Counted from the stretch's first letter, positions 46,109 to 55,268 are shown. The stretch is DNA of 64,000 nucleotides from DASSFG01 sp035547915 (GCA_035547915.1 DASZTS010000119.1:1-64000), one strand, 5' to 3'. Made by a program: numbers and translations. The notes: generated from the letters alone by a model not told the origin.

Positions 46109-46339
46109 ATGCTTGTCTTGTCGAGACAGCGCGACGAAAGCATCATGATCGGTGACAATATTGTCATCACGATCGTCGACATCCGCGGTGACAAAGTGCG
46201 GCTGGGCATCAATGCTCCGGCGGAAATACCGGTCCACCGTCAGGAAGTCTATGAAGCGATCCAGCGCGAAAACCTACGCGCCAGCCGGATCGAGCCCAAG
46301 GACACGCGCCAACTTGGCAAATCCAAAGGTGCCGAGTAG
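46109..46339 (+). CDS. csrA: Carbon storage regulator CsrA
   Basis: A 76-aa RNA-binding protein with the conserved opening MLVLSRQRDESIMIGDNIV and the VEIRRAKVRLGINAP-like core (VDIRGDKVRLGINAPAEIPV, HRQEVYEAIQREN). An AAGGAG ribosome binding site precedes the ATG. It binds GGA motifs in mRNA leaders and is antagonised by FliW, encoded directly upstream. The flagellin gene lies 399 bases downstream. Confidence 0.95.
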   Translation: MLVLSRQRDESIMIGDNIVITIVDIRGDKVRLGINAPAEIPVHRQEVYEAIQRENLRASRIEPKDTRQLGKSKGAE

Positions 46340-46406
46340 GGCGGGGCGCGGCGCGGACGAGCCGATCGTTACGCGTCGCTTGTAAGTCATCACGTCTGAG
46401 CCCCGG

Positions 46407-46423
46407 CGCGCCACGACGGCGCG
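46407..46423 (+). terminator. Hairpin after csrA
   Basis: CGCGCC, loop ACGAC, then GGCGCG form a perfect 6-bp stem about 65 bases after csrA. There is no T-tract, so termination would be weak or Rho-assisted. Confidence 0.3.
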
Positions 46424-46496
46424 TACGCTTGTTGCGGTTGTGTCGGCCTTGCGGCCCGATACCTGCGCGTCGGCGCACTTCACCGCATATTTTCTC

Positions 46497-46524
46497 CAAA
46501 GTACGCAACAGCGACTGCCGATAG
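46497..46524 (+). promoter_or_regulatory. Candidate sigma-28 promoter for flagellin
   Basis: GCCGATAG at 46517-46524 differs from the sigma-28 -10 consensus GCCGATAA by one base, and CAAAGTAC at 46497-46504 matches the -35 core AAAGT with a spacer one base longer than the optimum. This would give a flagellin leader of about 210 bases. Confidence 0.45.
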
Positions 46525-46699
46525 TGGCCTTAGAGATGCCCGGCGCGGGATTTTGCTCGCGCTGGCAAGGATGTCGAGCGGGCCTGCCGGGCAGACCGAA
46601 AAACCTATACACACCTGCGTGGGACGGGTTGCCCTGGCCAATCCACCTCGCAGACAAGCTGGTTGGGAACGAGCGACCTTGCGACCACCGGCCAGGCTT

Positions 46700-46741
46700 G
46701 GACGTTAGTCCCTCCTACACCCAATTGGAAATCCGACAATG
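46700..46741 (+). promoter_or_regulatory. Flagellin leader with GGA motifs at the ribosome binding site
   Basis: The only ribosome-binding-like sequence before the flagellin ATG is TTGGAAA, whose GGA (46727-46729) is ten bases upstream of the start. A second GGA (46700-46702) lies in a small hairpin, GGAC-GTTA-GTCC. Two GGA sites, one at the ribosome binding site, is the arrangement by which CsrA blocks flagellin translation in Bacillus. The role is inferred. Confidence 0.4.
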
Positions 46742-49700
46742 ACCCGTATCAACACGAACCTGATCTCTCTCCAAGCCCAGAACAATCTGTACAACAACGA
46801 AGGCTCGTTGCAGACGTCGTTGGAACGGCTCTCGACCGGCTTGCGGATCAACTCCGGTGCCGACGATCCCAGCGGCTTGATTGCCAGCTCGGTGCTGGGG
46901 AGCGAAGTCACCGACGTGGGCCAGGCCATCACCAACAGCCAGAACGCCAACAACATTGTGGCCACGGCCGATGCCGCCCTGTCACAAGTGGGTACGCTGT
47001 TGGACGACATCTCGGGCCTGGTCGAGTCGTCGGCGAACAGCGGGGCCGAATCGGCGGCCGAAATCGCCGCCAATCAGGTTCAGGTTGACAGTGCCATCCA
47101 AAGCATCGACCGTATCGGCCAGACGACGGTCTTCGGTGGCGATCAGCTCCTCAACGGCAGCAAAGCCTTCAACGTGACGGGCAACCTGAGCTCGGTCTTC
47201 CAGAGCTCCTCGGACATCACCGTCAACTCGTTCAACCCCGCGCTGCACACCGGCAGCCCCAACAGCGACGTGTCGCTCAAGGTGACGCAATCGGCCACCC
47301 AGGCGAAAGTCAATGTCCTGGGTAACTCACAGGGCGTGGCCAACGTCGGTTTGTCGAATCTCTCGCTCGACTCGGGAACGACACACGCGACCGCTACCCT
47401 GACGACGAACAACTTCGTGATCGGCAGCACCGGCAGCTTGAACGGCCTGCACACGACCTCCACGCGCGCCACTCAGACCATCACGGGCGCCAGCATCGCC
47501 GGGCTCAACGGCACCTCCACCGACACCCTGACCCTGCACGTGACGGGCAATATCGGCTCGGCCGACGTGACGGTCAATGTGGGCGGCACCGACGGAATCA
47601 AAACGAACGACAACAACCTGATCAACGCGATCAACACCGTGTCGGCGCAGACCGGCGTGGTGGCCAGCGGGTCGGGCGGCTCGGGCGACGTGACGCTCAC
47701 GTCGTCTTATGTCGGCTCGTCGGCGACGGTCGGCGTTTCGGCCACCGCCGGAACCTACGCGGGCACCGACTCGTCGTTGTCGTTCGATGCTTCGACCTTC
47801 TCCGGCTTCGCCGGATCCGGTGCTGGCTCGCTGACCTTCACGGTCAACGGCGTAGACAGCACCGGCAAGGCCAAGTCGGTAAACGTGTCGCTCGATGCCT
47901 CGACCGTGACGACAGCCAGCGCCTTCGCGTCTGCCGTACAGACGCAGCTCACCGCGGGCGGACTCGCGGCCACCGTCGCCAACCCCACCGGCAGCACCGT
48001 GACCTTCACGGCGACTCAACCCAGTGCGACACCGATCACGATTACCAACGTCCAAGGGTCGGGAGCGGGCGATGCGGGAGTCGTCACGACCGCAGTCGGC
48101 GCCGGCACCTCGACGGCCGGTACCGCGACCGACCAGGCTGCGTTCAATGCCGCCGTCGGAACGCTGAGCGGCGGAATCAGCGGTGCCTATTCGTCGCGAA
48201 CGATCACCGCCGCCACGTTGGCCGGTGTCGCAGCCGACGGCACATCGCAGGTCGACGTGACGATCACGGGCGACCTGGGCAGCCAGACGATCACGGGCCA
48301 GGCCTTGGCGGGTACGAACGGCTTGGACACCGCTTCGAATCTGGCGACGTTGATCAACAACAACACGGGCACCACCGGTGTCTCCGCCGTCGTCAGTGGC
48401 GGCAACGTGGTCATCTCATCGACGGACGTCGGAGCGACCGGCACGGCCAATGTCTCCTTCGCCAATTACACCGGCGCGGCTTCCAGCTCGGTCATCAACG
48501 CCAACAACTTCGGCACCCTAACGGGTAGCGGAGCGGGGTCGTTGGTATTCAATGTTACGGGTGACAAGGGAACGGCGGCCGTCAGTGCCGACGCCTCCTT
48601 GGTCGCGGCACCCGGCGGCGCGGCCTACCTGCAAGGTTTGATCAATGCCCAGACCAGCACCACAGGCGTCGCGGCGACGGTCAACTCCGCGGGCAATATC
48701 GTGCTGACCGACGGCACGGCAGGAACGACTTCACCCGCCTTTATCAGCGGAGTTGACACCAGTGGTGGTGCGGCGGGAGATAACGCCATCTTCAGCGCCG
48801 ACATCAACCAGAATCAAGTCACAGGAGCCGCTGCCGATACGACCGCCACGGCCGCCAACGCGGCTGTCGGTTCGCTGACAGCCGGTGCCGTGAGCAGCAC
48901 AACCTTCACGATCACTGGCAACGAGGGGACGGCCACGGTAAGCACCGCCCTGATCGGCGGCAACGACGCGATCATCAACAACAGCGGCACGAACAGCGGG
49001 GCCACGGCCCTGGCGAACCTGATCAACACCCGCACCGGAACGACCGGCATCACGGCCTCGGTGAACAATTCGGGTAACGTGGTGCTCACCTCCGAGGGGG
49101 CGGGCAGCGCCTCGGTGGCTACCGTCACGGCCACCGGCAGCGGCAACGACTCGACGATCGTCAGCACCGGACACGGCCTGACCAACACGGCCGGTGTCGA
49201 CGGCACGTCGAACCAGACCACGCTGCAAGTGGTGGGCGACCTGGGCCGCGCGGTCATCACGGTGAACAACAACGACGTGATCAACGATTCGTCGGCCCTG
49301 AGCAATGCCATCAATGCCGTGACGGCACAGACGGGTGTCGTCGCGTCGGGTTCCGGCGCCGGCGGCAACGTCACGCTGACGAGCCAAGACTATGGCTCGG
49401 CCGCGCAGCTTTCGATCTCGGCCATCTCGGCCACGAATGCGAACGACATCGCTCTGTTCAACGCGGGCGGCACGCAGCAGACCACCAACGGGCTCGACGT
49501 GGCCGGCACCGTCACCACCAACCAGGGCACGGGTGCCTTCACCGGCCAGGGTGCGAACCTGAGCTACACCAACAGCTCGATCAACCTCACGGCCACCACG
49601 TCGCCCAGCTTGGGCCAACCCACCGCGGCCACCACGACCGTCGTGGGCAACGGCGGCGCCGGCACAGGGATCGGCAACCTCACGGCTGGTGCTGACGACA

Positions 49701-50503
49701 GCAACACGATCTCGTTCACCGTGACCGGTGCCTTGGGCTCGGCCAACATCAATGGCCTCAACGTGGCCGCCTTGCAAGGCGACAGCCGAACGCTGGTCGA
49801 CGCGATCAACAAGGTGTCGCAGCAGACCGGTGTCGTCGCCAGCACGCAGGCGGGTTCGGGCGGTTCCTACGCCCTGAGCAATATCGTCCTGAGTGCCTCG
49901 ACCCCGGGCGCTTCGGGCAGCGTCTCGCTCCAAGCCACCTCGGCCACCGTGGCGGGCGATGTGACCACGTTCAACGCGGGCGGCACCTTCACCGGAACCG
50001 CCGCCGGAACGAATGCACCCAGCAATGCCGTTGCGAACTTCAACGTCACGGGTGGTGCGCTGTTCCAAATCGGACCCGAGGTGAATTACTCGAACCAGGT
50101 CAACGTCAACATTGCCGCGCTCGACACCAACCTGTTGGGACGCAATGTCAGCACCACGGGCAACTTCAGCTTGCACGACCTGATGACCGGCGGTAGCCAG
50201 TCGCTGAGCAGCGCGAATCTTTCGACCGCTGCGACGATCGTGCAGCAGGCCATCGAGCAAGTCGCCACGTTGCGTGGCCAACTCGGTGCCTTGCAGGCCA
50301 ACGTGTTGCAAAGCAATATCACCAGCCAACAGACGGCCCTGGAACAAGTCACGTCCGCTCAAAGCACGATCCAGGATGCGGACTACGCCACGGAGACCGC
50401 GAGCCTGACGAGGGCCCAAGTGCTCGTCCAGGCCGACACCTCCGTGTTGGCGATTGCCAACCAGCAGCCCCAGAGCGTGCTGGCCCTGTTGCCCCACGGC
50501 TAA
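46739..50503 (+). CDS. fliC: Giant flagellin FliC
   Basis: A 1254-aa flagellin, two to four times normal length. The conserved N-terminal D0/D1 part (to about 140: INTNLISLQAQNNLYNNEGS, LSTGLRINSGADDPSGLIAS, AIQSIDRIGQTTVFGGDQLL) and the C-terminal part (about 1170-1254: LEQVTSAQSTIQDADYATET, LVQADTSVLAIANQQPQSVL) are intact, so filament assembly should be possible. The rest is an insertion of about 1000 residues rich in Thr, Ser, Gly and Ala, made of repeated modules. The leader suggests CsrA control. It is followed by a strong hairpin and fliD. Confidence 0.92.
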   Translation: MTRINTNLISLQAQNNLYNNEGSLQTSLERLSTGLRINSGADDPSGLIASSVLGSEVTDVGQAITNSQNANNIVATADAALSQVGTLLDDISGLVESSANSGAESAAEIAANQVQVDSAIQSIDRIGQTTVFGGDQLLNGSKAFNVTGNLSSVFQSSSDITVNSFNPALHTGSPNSDVSLKVTQSATQAKVNVLGNSQGVANVGLSNLSLDSGTTHATATLTTNNFVIGSTGSLNGLHTTSTRATQTITGASIAGLNGTSTDTLTLHVTGNIGSADVTVNVGGTDGIKTNDNNLINAINTVSAQTGVVASGSGGSGDVTLTSSYVGSSATVGVSATAGTYAGTDSSLSFDASTFSGFAGSGAGSLTFTVNGVDSTGKAKSVNVSLDASTVTTASAFASAVQTQLTAGGLAATVANPTGSTVTFTATQPSATPITITNVQGSGAGDAGVVTTAVGAGTSTAGTATDQAAFNAAVGTLSGGISGAYSSRTITAATLAGVAADGTSQVDVTITGDLGSQTITGQALAGTNGLDTASNLATLINNNTGTTGVSAVVSGGNVVISSTDVGATGTANVSFANYTGAASSSVINANNFGTLTGSGAGSLVFNVTGDKGTAAVSADASLVAAPGGAAYLQGLINAQTSTTGVAATVNSAGNIVLTDGTAGTTSPAFISGVDTSGGAAGDNAIFSADINQNQVTGAAADTTATAANAAVGSLTAGAVSSTTFTITGNEGTATVSTALIGGNDAIINNSGTNSGATALANLINTRTGTTGITASVNNSGNVVLTSEGAGSASVATVTATGSGNDSTIVSTGHGLTNTAGVDGTSNQTTLQVVGDLGRAVITVNNNDVINDSSALSNAINAVTAQTGVVASGSGAGGNVTLTSQDYGSAAQLSISAISATNANDIALFNAGGTQQTTNGLDVAGTVTTNQGTGAFTGQGANLSYTNSSINLTATTSPSLGQPTAATTTVVGNGGAGTGIGNLTAGADDSNTISFTVTGALGSANINGLNVAALQGDSRTLVDAINKVSQQTGVVASTQAGSGGSYALSNIVLSASTPGASGSVSLQATSATVAGDVTTFNAGGTFTGTAAGTNAPSNAVANFNVTGGALFQIGPEVNYSNQVNVNIAALDTNLLGRNVSTTGNFSLHDLMTGGSQSLSSANLSTAATIVQQAIEQVATLRGQLGALQANVLQSNITSQQTALEQVTSAQSTIQDADYATETASLTRAQVLVQADTSVLAIANQQPQSVLALLPHG
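47530..49960 (+). repeat. Internal flagellin-IN-like modules in FliC
   Basis: At least six related blocks of roughly 65-75 residues, opening TGNIGSADVTVNV (about residue 266), TGDLGSQTITGQ (about 509), TGDKGTAAVSAD (about 605), TGNEGTATVSTA (about 724), VGDLGRAVITVNN (about 830) and TGALGSANINGL (about 994), each followed by a helix with NAIN/NLIN, a TTGV or QTGVVAS turn and a strand VTLTS/VVLTS. The modules form the exposed filament domain. Confidence 0.75.
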
Positions 50504-50526
50504 ACCAATCGTTAGCTGAACTATAG

Positions 50527-50555
50527 GGGAGGACGGCCTTCCGAGGCCGCCTCCC
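50527..50555 (+). terminator. Strong hairpin after flagellin
   Basis: GGGAGG-A-CGGCC, loop TTCCGA, GGCCG-CCTCCC form an 11-bp stem with a single bulge, 23 bases after the flagellin stop. No T-tract follows. It could stabilise the abundant flagellin mRNA 3' end or terminate transcription. Confidence 0.6.
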
Positions 50556-50565
50556 TAGAGATGAT

Positions 50566-50646
50566 GGGCGTTCGTGCCCAGTTACCTCGCGACGCTTGGG
50601 TACCGGTTCATCGAGCCGACCCAAGAGTCGGAAGTAACTGGGCACG
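50566..50646 (+). promoter_or_regulatory. Nested RNA structure between fliC and fliD
   Basis: A perfect 13-bp inverted repeat (CGTGCCCAGTTAC at 50573-50585, GTAACTGGGCACG at 50634-50646) encloses a second stem (CTTGGGT 50595-50601, ACCCAAG 50619-50625) and an inner hairpin (CGGTT / AGCCG). A short alternative hairpin (GGGC-GTTCGT-GCCC, 50566-50579) would compete with the outer stem, as in an attenuator or a protein-binding leader for fliD. The function is unknown. Confidence 0.5.
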
Positions 50647-50810
50647 AGGCCGTTTTCCGCCGCGCGCGGCGGGCCGGCGACACCATCATCCACAATGCGA
50701 CCGATCGGACGGTTTGTTGTCGGCGGATGCCGGCCCGAAACGCCTCGGGCGGCGGAACCGATCGACACGTCGTCTGGCGGCCGCGCTAGAGCGCAGGAAG
50801 GATCATCGCT

Positions 50811-53612
50811 ATGGCCAGCGTGAGCGGCGCTACCTCTCCCACCGTGGGCGCGACTACCGTCGGCGGCAGCTCGGGACAAGGCTTGGTTGCATCCAGCACC
50901 GGGCTCATCAGCGGTATCAATACGCAGGCGTTGATCACCGCGCTCTTGACGTTCGATCAGGAGCCGGTGACCGATCTCAACAACAAGATCACCAGCGAGC
51001 AAAACCAGCAAACCGCGTTTCAGGGGTTGCAATCCCAACTCGCCACCCTGCAAACCGACGCACAGCAGCTATCGAGCCAACAGGTGCTCGGTGCTCGCTC
51101 CGCCAACAGTTCGAATCCCTCGGCGCTGACCGCGTCGGCCAGCGTTGGTGCTCCGCTGGCGAGCTATCTGGTCACTCCCGTCGCGCAGGCACAGACCCAA
51201 GAACTCCTCTCCAACGGTTTCGCCAACACCAACACACCGATCGGTCAGGGAACGATCACCGTCAAGCTCGGAGGCTTCGTCAACCCGTCGACGCAGCTCA
51301 GCCAGCTCAACGGCGGAGCGGGGGTAGCCTCCGGTGAAATCAGCATCACCGACCGCAGCGGCGCCACCGCCACCGTCAACCTCAGCTCCGCGCAGACCAT
51401 CGACGACGTCGTGAATGACATCAATCAGACGACCGGCATTCACGTGCAGGCGTCGGTCAGCGGCAATTCGCTGGTCCTTACCGACAAATCGGGTTCGACC
51501 TCCGGCAACCTGATCGTGGAGAACGTCGCCAACGGTACGACGGCCAACGACCTGGGCATTGCGGGATCGGTCGCGGGAAACACGATCACAGGCACCAATC
51601 TAGTCACCCTCTCGGGGAGCACCCTGCTCAGCAGTCTCAATGACGGCAACGGCGTCTCCACCGTCGGTAGCGTGCCCGACTTCAACGTCAACCTTAAAAA
51701 CGGCGGTAGCTTTTCCGTTCAGCTCAGCTCGGCGAACACGTTGCAAGACGTGGTAAACGCCATCAACAACAACAGCCAGAACTCTGGAAGGTTGACGGCC
51801 TCGATCTCCGGCACACACCTGGTGCTGACGGATAACACCGGCGGCTCCGGCACGCTTTCGGTGACGGCGCTCAACGGCAGCTCGGCCGCCAAGGATTTAG
51901 GCATTCTGGGAACGGAACAAGGCGGCGGCGTGCTCACCGGCACTTCGGTCGTTTCGGGGCTCGACACAGTATTGCTCAAAGACCTCAACGGCGGGTCGGG
52001 CATCGCCACGCCAGGACAGATACAGCTTACCGATCGCAGTGGTGCCACGGCCACGGTCGACCTCTCGGGAGCGTCGACGCTCAATGACGTGATCACCGCC
52101 ATCAACGGCGCCGGGCTGGGCCTGAAGGCGTCGGTCAACTCCGCCGGCGACGGCATCCAGATCAACGACACGACCGGCGCAACGACGTCGAATCTGATCA
52201 TCTCCGACGTCGGTGACGGCACCACGGCCGCCAATCTGCATATCGCCACCAACACGGCCACGAACAGCCTGAACAGTGGCGACCTCAATCTGCAATACAT
52301 CAGCGCCAACACATCCCTCAGTCAACTGAACGGCGGCTCCGGTATCGAAGCCGGTTCGTTCCAGATCACCGATAGCAAGGGCAAGACGGCGACCGTGAAC
52401 CTTACGGGCTCCAAGATCCAGACCGTCGGCGATGTGATGACGGCAATCAACACGTCGGGTGTCGGCGTCCATGCCACAATCAACAGCACCGGCGATGGCA
52501 TCCTGCTCACCGATATTGCGGGCGGCAGCGGCACGATGCAAGTGAGCGATCAGGGAGGCGATACCGCCGCCAGTCTAAATCTGGCCGGCAGCGCCACGGG
52601 CGGACAGATCGACGGCGCCTTTCGTTACACCGTTACAGTCGGACCGACGGATTCGTTGTCGAGCCTGCAACAGGACTTTGCCGACGTCAACGCGCCGGTC
52701 ACAACCAATATCATCAACGACGGCTCGTCGGGGCAGCCCTATCACCTCATGATCGGCAGCACTCAGTCGGGGTTGGCCGGCCGGTTGCTGGTGGATACCG
52801 GCACGACCGGACTCTCTCTGTCGACCTTGACGCCTGCCACCAACGCCCTGATCCAAGTCGGTTCGGGCAGCAGCAAGAATCTGCTCTTCACGTCGTCGAC
52901 CAACACGTTCAGCAACATTCTGCCCGGCCTGACGGTCAATGTCGCCGGCGCGAGCACCACGCCGGTGACGATCACGGTCGGACAGGACTCGAGCGCCCTG
53001 GAAAACGCAATCCAGAATTTTGTCAACGATTTCAACACCGTCAGCAGCACGATCGCACAAGACGACTCGTACAATACGAGCACAAACACGGGAAGCGTGC
53101 TGTATGCCAATTCGGCGATCGAGCAGATCAGCAATACGATAATGAATTCGCTGACGGGTACCTACGGCAGCGGAACCGACAAGACTCGGAGCCTGTTGCA
53201 GATGGGAATCACGCTCAGCGGAGGACAGCTCAGCATCGATCCCGCGACCCTGCAAGCGGCCATCGCAAACGATCCGACCGGAGTGCAAGATTTCCTGGGT
53301 AACGCGAAGACGGGCATGGCGACGCAGCTCTCGACCGCCTTGCAGAATTTCGCCACGCCCGCGACCGGTCTGATAGCCCAACAGGTCAACAACATCAACC
53401 AGCAAATCGCGGACCAGCAGAGTCAGGTCGCTTTCTTGAACTCGGAAATCTCCATCAAGACTCAGCAGTTGCAGGACCAATTCGCCAACATGGAAAGTTC
53501 GCTGGCGACGATCCAACAGCAGAGCAGCTCGCTGTCGCAATTGGCGGAAATTGCGACGTTCAATGCCAACTATGCCAACGGCGCCACCTCGTCGTCGAGT
53601 TCGAGCGCCTAG
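50811..53612 (+). CDS. fliD: Giant flagellar cap protein FliD
   Basis: A 933-aa cap protein; normal is about 450-500 aa. A GGAAGGA ribosome binding site precedes the ATG. The N-terminal D0 part (STGLISGINTQALITALLTF, LNNKITSEQNQQTAFQGL) and the C-terminal coil (QQVNNINQQIADQQSQVAFL, QLQDQFANMESSLATIQQQS) are conserved, with the core FliD domain at about 600-800 (LENAIQNFVNDFNTVSSTIA). Four extra modules of about 110 residues are inserted between residues 160 and 600. FliD caps the growing filament and folds flagellin. Confidence 0.93.
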   Translation: MASVSGATSPTVGATTVGGSSGQGLVASSTGLISGINTQALITALLTFDQEPVTDLNNKITSEQNQQTAFQGLQSQLATLQTDAQQLSSQQVLGARSANSSNPSALTASASVGAPLASYLVTPVAQAQTQELLSNGFANTNTPIGQGTITVKLGGFVNPSTQLSQLNGGAGVASGEISITDRSGATATVNLSSAQTIDDVVNDINQTTGIHVQASVSGNSLVLTDKSGSTSGNLIVENVANGTTANDLGIAGSVAGNTITGTNLVTLSGSTLLSSLNDGNGVSTVGSVPDFNVNLKNGGSFSVQLSSANTLQDVVNAINNNSQNSGRLTASISGTHLVLTDNTGGSGTLSVTALNGSSAAKDLGILGTEQGGGVLTGTSVVSGLDTVLLKDLNGGSGIATPGQIQLTDRSGATATVDLSGASTLNDVITAINGAGLGLKASVNSAGDGIQINDTTGATTSNLIISDVGDGTTAANLHIATNTATNSLNSGDLNLQYISANTSLSQLNGGSGIEAGSFQITDSKGKTATVNLTGSKIQTVGDVMTAINTSGVGVHATINSTGDGILLTDIAGGSGTMQVSDQGGDTAASLNLAGSATGGQIDGAFRYTVTVGPTDSLSSLQQDFADVNAPVTTNIINDGSSGQPYHLMIGSTQSGLAGRLLVDTGTTGLSLSTLTPATNALIQVGSGSSKNLLFTSSTNTFSNILPGLTVNVAGASTTPVTITVGQDSSALENAIQNFVNDFNTVSSTIAQDDSYNTSTNTGSVLYANSAIEQISNTIMNSLTGTYGSGTDKTRSLLQMGITLSGGQLSIDPATLQAAIANDPTGVQDFLGNAKTGMATQLSTALQNFATPATGLIAQQVNNINQQIADQQSQVAFLNSEISIKTQQLQDQFANMESSLATIQQQSSSLSQLAEIATFNANYANGATSSSSSSA
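51297..52605 (+). repeat. Four tandem modules in FliD
   Basis: Units start at about residues 162 (QLSQLNGGAGVASGEISITD), 272 (LLSSLNDGNGVSTVG), 387 (LLKDLNGGSGIATPGQIQLT) and 501 (SLSQLNGGSGIEAGSFQITD). Each contains an ATATVNLS/ATATVDLS strand, a DVVNDIN-type helix, a GIxLTD strand and an AxxLGI end. They are clearly related to the type-1 modules in FlgL. Confidence 0.8.
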
Positions 53613-53672
53613 TCGGCCGATGGATCCCAGAGGGCCGTGGAAAAGGCCCGCTATTCTGGGAGTTCGAGCTAC

Positions 53673-54146
53673 ATGGCGTACAATCGGGCCAGTGATACGT
53701 ATTTCGAGAACCAGGTCTTCACCGCCACTCCGCAGCGCCTGCGGTTGATGCTGATCGACGGCGCCTTGCACTATGCACGCCGGGCGCTGGAGCACTGGCA
53801 GTCGGGCCGCGCCTACGAAGGCGGCGAGGCCGTGATCGGCTGCCAGCGGATCGTGACCGAATTGCTCCGCAGCTTGCGTCCGGAAATCGCTCCGGAGTTG
53901 GTGAGCAACGTGGCGGCCATCTACAATTTCGTCTTTCGCTCGTTGATCGACGCCGGACTCAAACGAGACCAGGCGAAGCTGCGTGACGCCATCTCCGTGC
54001 TCGAGATCGAGCGGGAAACGTGGCGGCAGGTATGCGAGCAACTCGGCTCGACGCTCGACACCACGCCGCAGCCGCGCGCCAACCTGGTTCCGCACTTTGC
54101 GATCCCGCAGGATGTGTCCACGGGCGGATTCGCGATCGACGCCTAG
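53673..54146 (+). CDS. fliS: Flagellar export chaperone FliS
   Basis: A 157-aa helical chaperone from ATG 53673, with GGGAG upstream; a GTG at 53637 is less likely. FliS motifs are YNRASDTYFENQVFTATPQR, LRLMLIDGALHYARRALEHW and ELVSNVAAIYNFVFRSLIDA. It binds the flagellin C-terminus before export. It is the last gene of the flagellar block and has a short unusual C-terminal tail. Confidence 0.88.
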   Translation: MAYNRASDTYFENQVFTATPQRLRLMLIDGALHYARRALEHWQSGRAYEGGEAVIGCQRIVTELLRSLRPEIAPELVSNVAAIYNFVFRSLIDAGLKRDQAKLRDAISVLEIERETWRQVCEQLGSTLDTTPQPRANLVPHFAIPQDVSTGGFAIDA

Positions 54147-54320
54147 TGGCCGGGCGGGAGCCAGCGCCGAGATTCGCTTCGCCGATTTGACGATCCGCAC
54201 CGGCGCGTCATATCATGGCCCATCGTGTCGTCGGGCCTGCGCGAGCGCGGTTAATCTTGCGCTGTTGCTGCGGTTGACCCAACAAGATTCCGTCCGTGCC
54301 GCCTCCCGCCCAGAAATCGA

Positions 54321-55199
54321 ATGCCCAAGACAAAAACGTTGATCCGCGTCGGCCATAGCCCCGACCCGGACGATGCCTTCATGTTTCACGCCCTGGCGAA
54401 CGGCAAGATCGACACGGGCGACTATGAGTTTCAGCACGAGCTGGTCGACATCGAGACGCTCAATCAGCGGGCCTTCGCCGGTGAGTTGGAGCTGACGGCC
54501 CTCAGCCTGCACGCCTATGCCTATCTGACCGACCGCTATGCCCTCTGTCCTTGCGGCGCCAGCATGGGCGATCGCTATGGGCCGATGGTAGTCGCCAAAC
54601 AGGCGATGTCGCTGGCAGATGTGGGTCAGGGCGTGATCGCCGTGCCGGGTCTGTTGACGACAGCCTTCCTGGCCTTGCGACTCTGCTTGGGACACGACTT
54701 CAAGCATGTGCTCGTCCCCTTCGACCGAATTCTCGACGCGGTCGAAGCCGGATCGTATGAGGGACAGAAGGTCGACGCCGGTTTGATCATCCACGAAGGC
54801 CAACTCACTTACGGCGATCGCGGCCTCAAGCTCATCGTCGATACGGGCCAGTGGTGGTTCGACGTGACGGGATTGCCGTTGCCGCTCGGCGCCAACGGTA
54901 TACGGCGCGACCTCGGCCTGCCGGTGATGCGCGACGTAACTCGCTTATTGCACCAGAGCATTCGATACGGTCTGGCGCATCGCCAAGAAGCGCTGGATTA
55001 TGCCCTACAGTATGGCCGCGACCTCGACCGTGGCCGCGCCGACGAGTTCGTGGGAATGTATGTCAACGATTGGACGCTCGACTTCGGGCCACGCGGCCGC
55101 GAGGCGGTGGCGCGCCTGCTCGCCCGCGGTTATGCCGATGGCGTCATCCCGCGGTCTGTCGCGCCGGAGTTTGTCGATCTCGATCTGTCGGCGTCCTAG
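54321..55199 (+). CDS. mqnD: 1,4-dihydroxy-6-naphthoate synthase (MqnD)
   Basis: A 292-aa enzyme of the futalosine menaquinone pathway. Motifs are the opening IRVGHSPDPDDAFMFHALAN, VDIETLNQRAFAGELELTAL, DAGLIIHEGQLTYGDRGLKL, WWFDVTGLPLPLGANGIRRD and YVNDWTLDFGPRGREAVARL, which follow Thermus MqnD closely. It converts cyclic dehypoxanthine futalosine to the naphthoate precursor. No other mqn genes are in the window. Confidence 0.9.
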   Translation: MPKTKTLIRVGHSPDPDDAFMFHALANGKIDTGDYEFQHELVDIETLNQRAFAGELELTALSLHAYAYLTDRYALCPCGASMGDRYGPMVVAKQAMSLADVGQGVIAVPGLLTTAFLALRLCLGHDFKHVLVPFDRILDAVEAGSYEGQKVDAGLIIHEGQLTYGDRGLKLIVDTGQWWFDVTGLPLPLGANGIRRDLGLPVMRDVTRLLHQSIRYGLAHRQEALDYALQYGRDLDRGRADEFVGMYVNDWTLDFGPRGREAVARLLARGYADGVIPRSVAPEFVDLDLSAS

Positions 55200-55268
55200 G
55201 AATATTCCCCAGCAGCACCCGAAACCGCGCCGGCACATCGCTCATCCCGTCAGCCACGCGTTGTAATT

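Noticed and set aside
46620..46690. Sigma-54-like sequences in the flagellin leader (TGGGACGGGTTGCC and TGGGAACGAGCGACCTTGC)
   Set aside because: The GG to GC spacing is not ten bases in either case, which sigma-54 promoters do not tolerate.
48731..50497. 588-codon minus-strand frame under flagellin
   Set aside because: Shadow of the repetitive flagellin insert.
50561..50810. Short plus-strand frames between fliC and fliD
   Set aside because: They run through the perfect inverted repeat and lack a ribosome binding site; the region is better explained as RNA structure.
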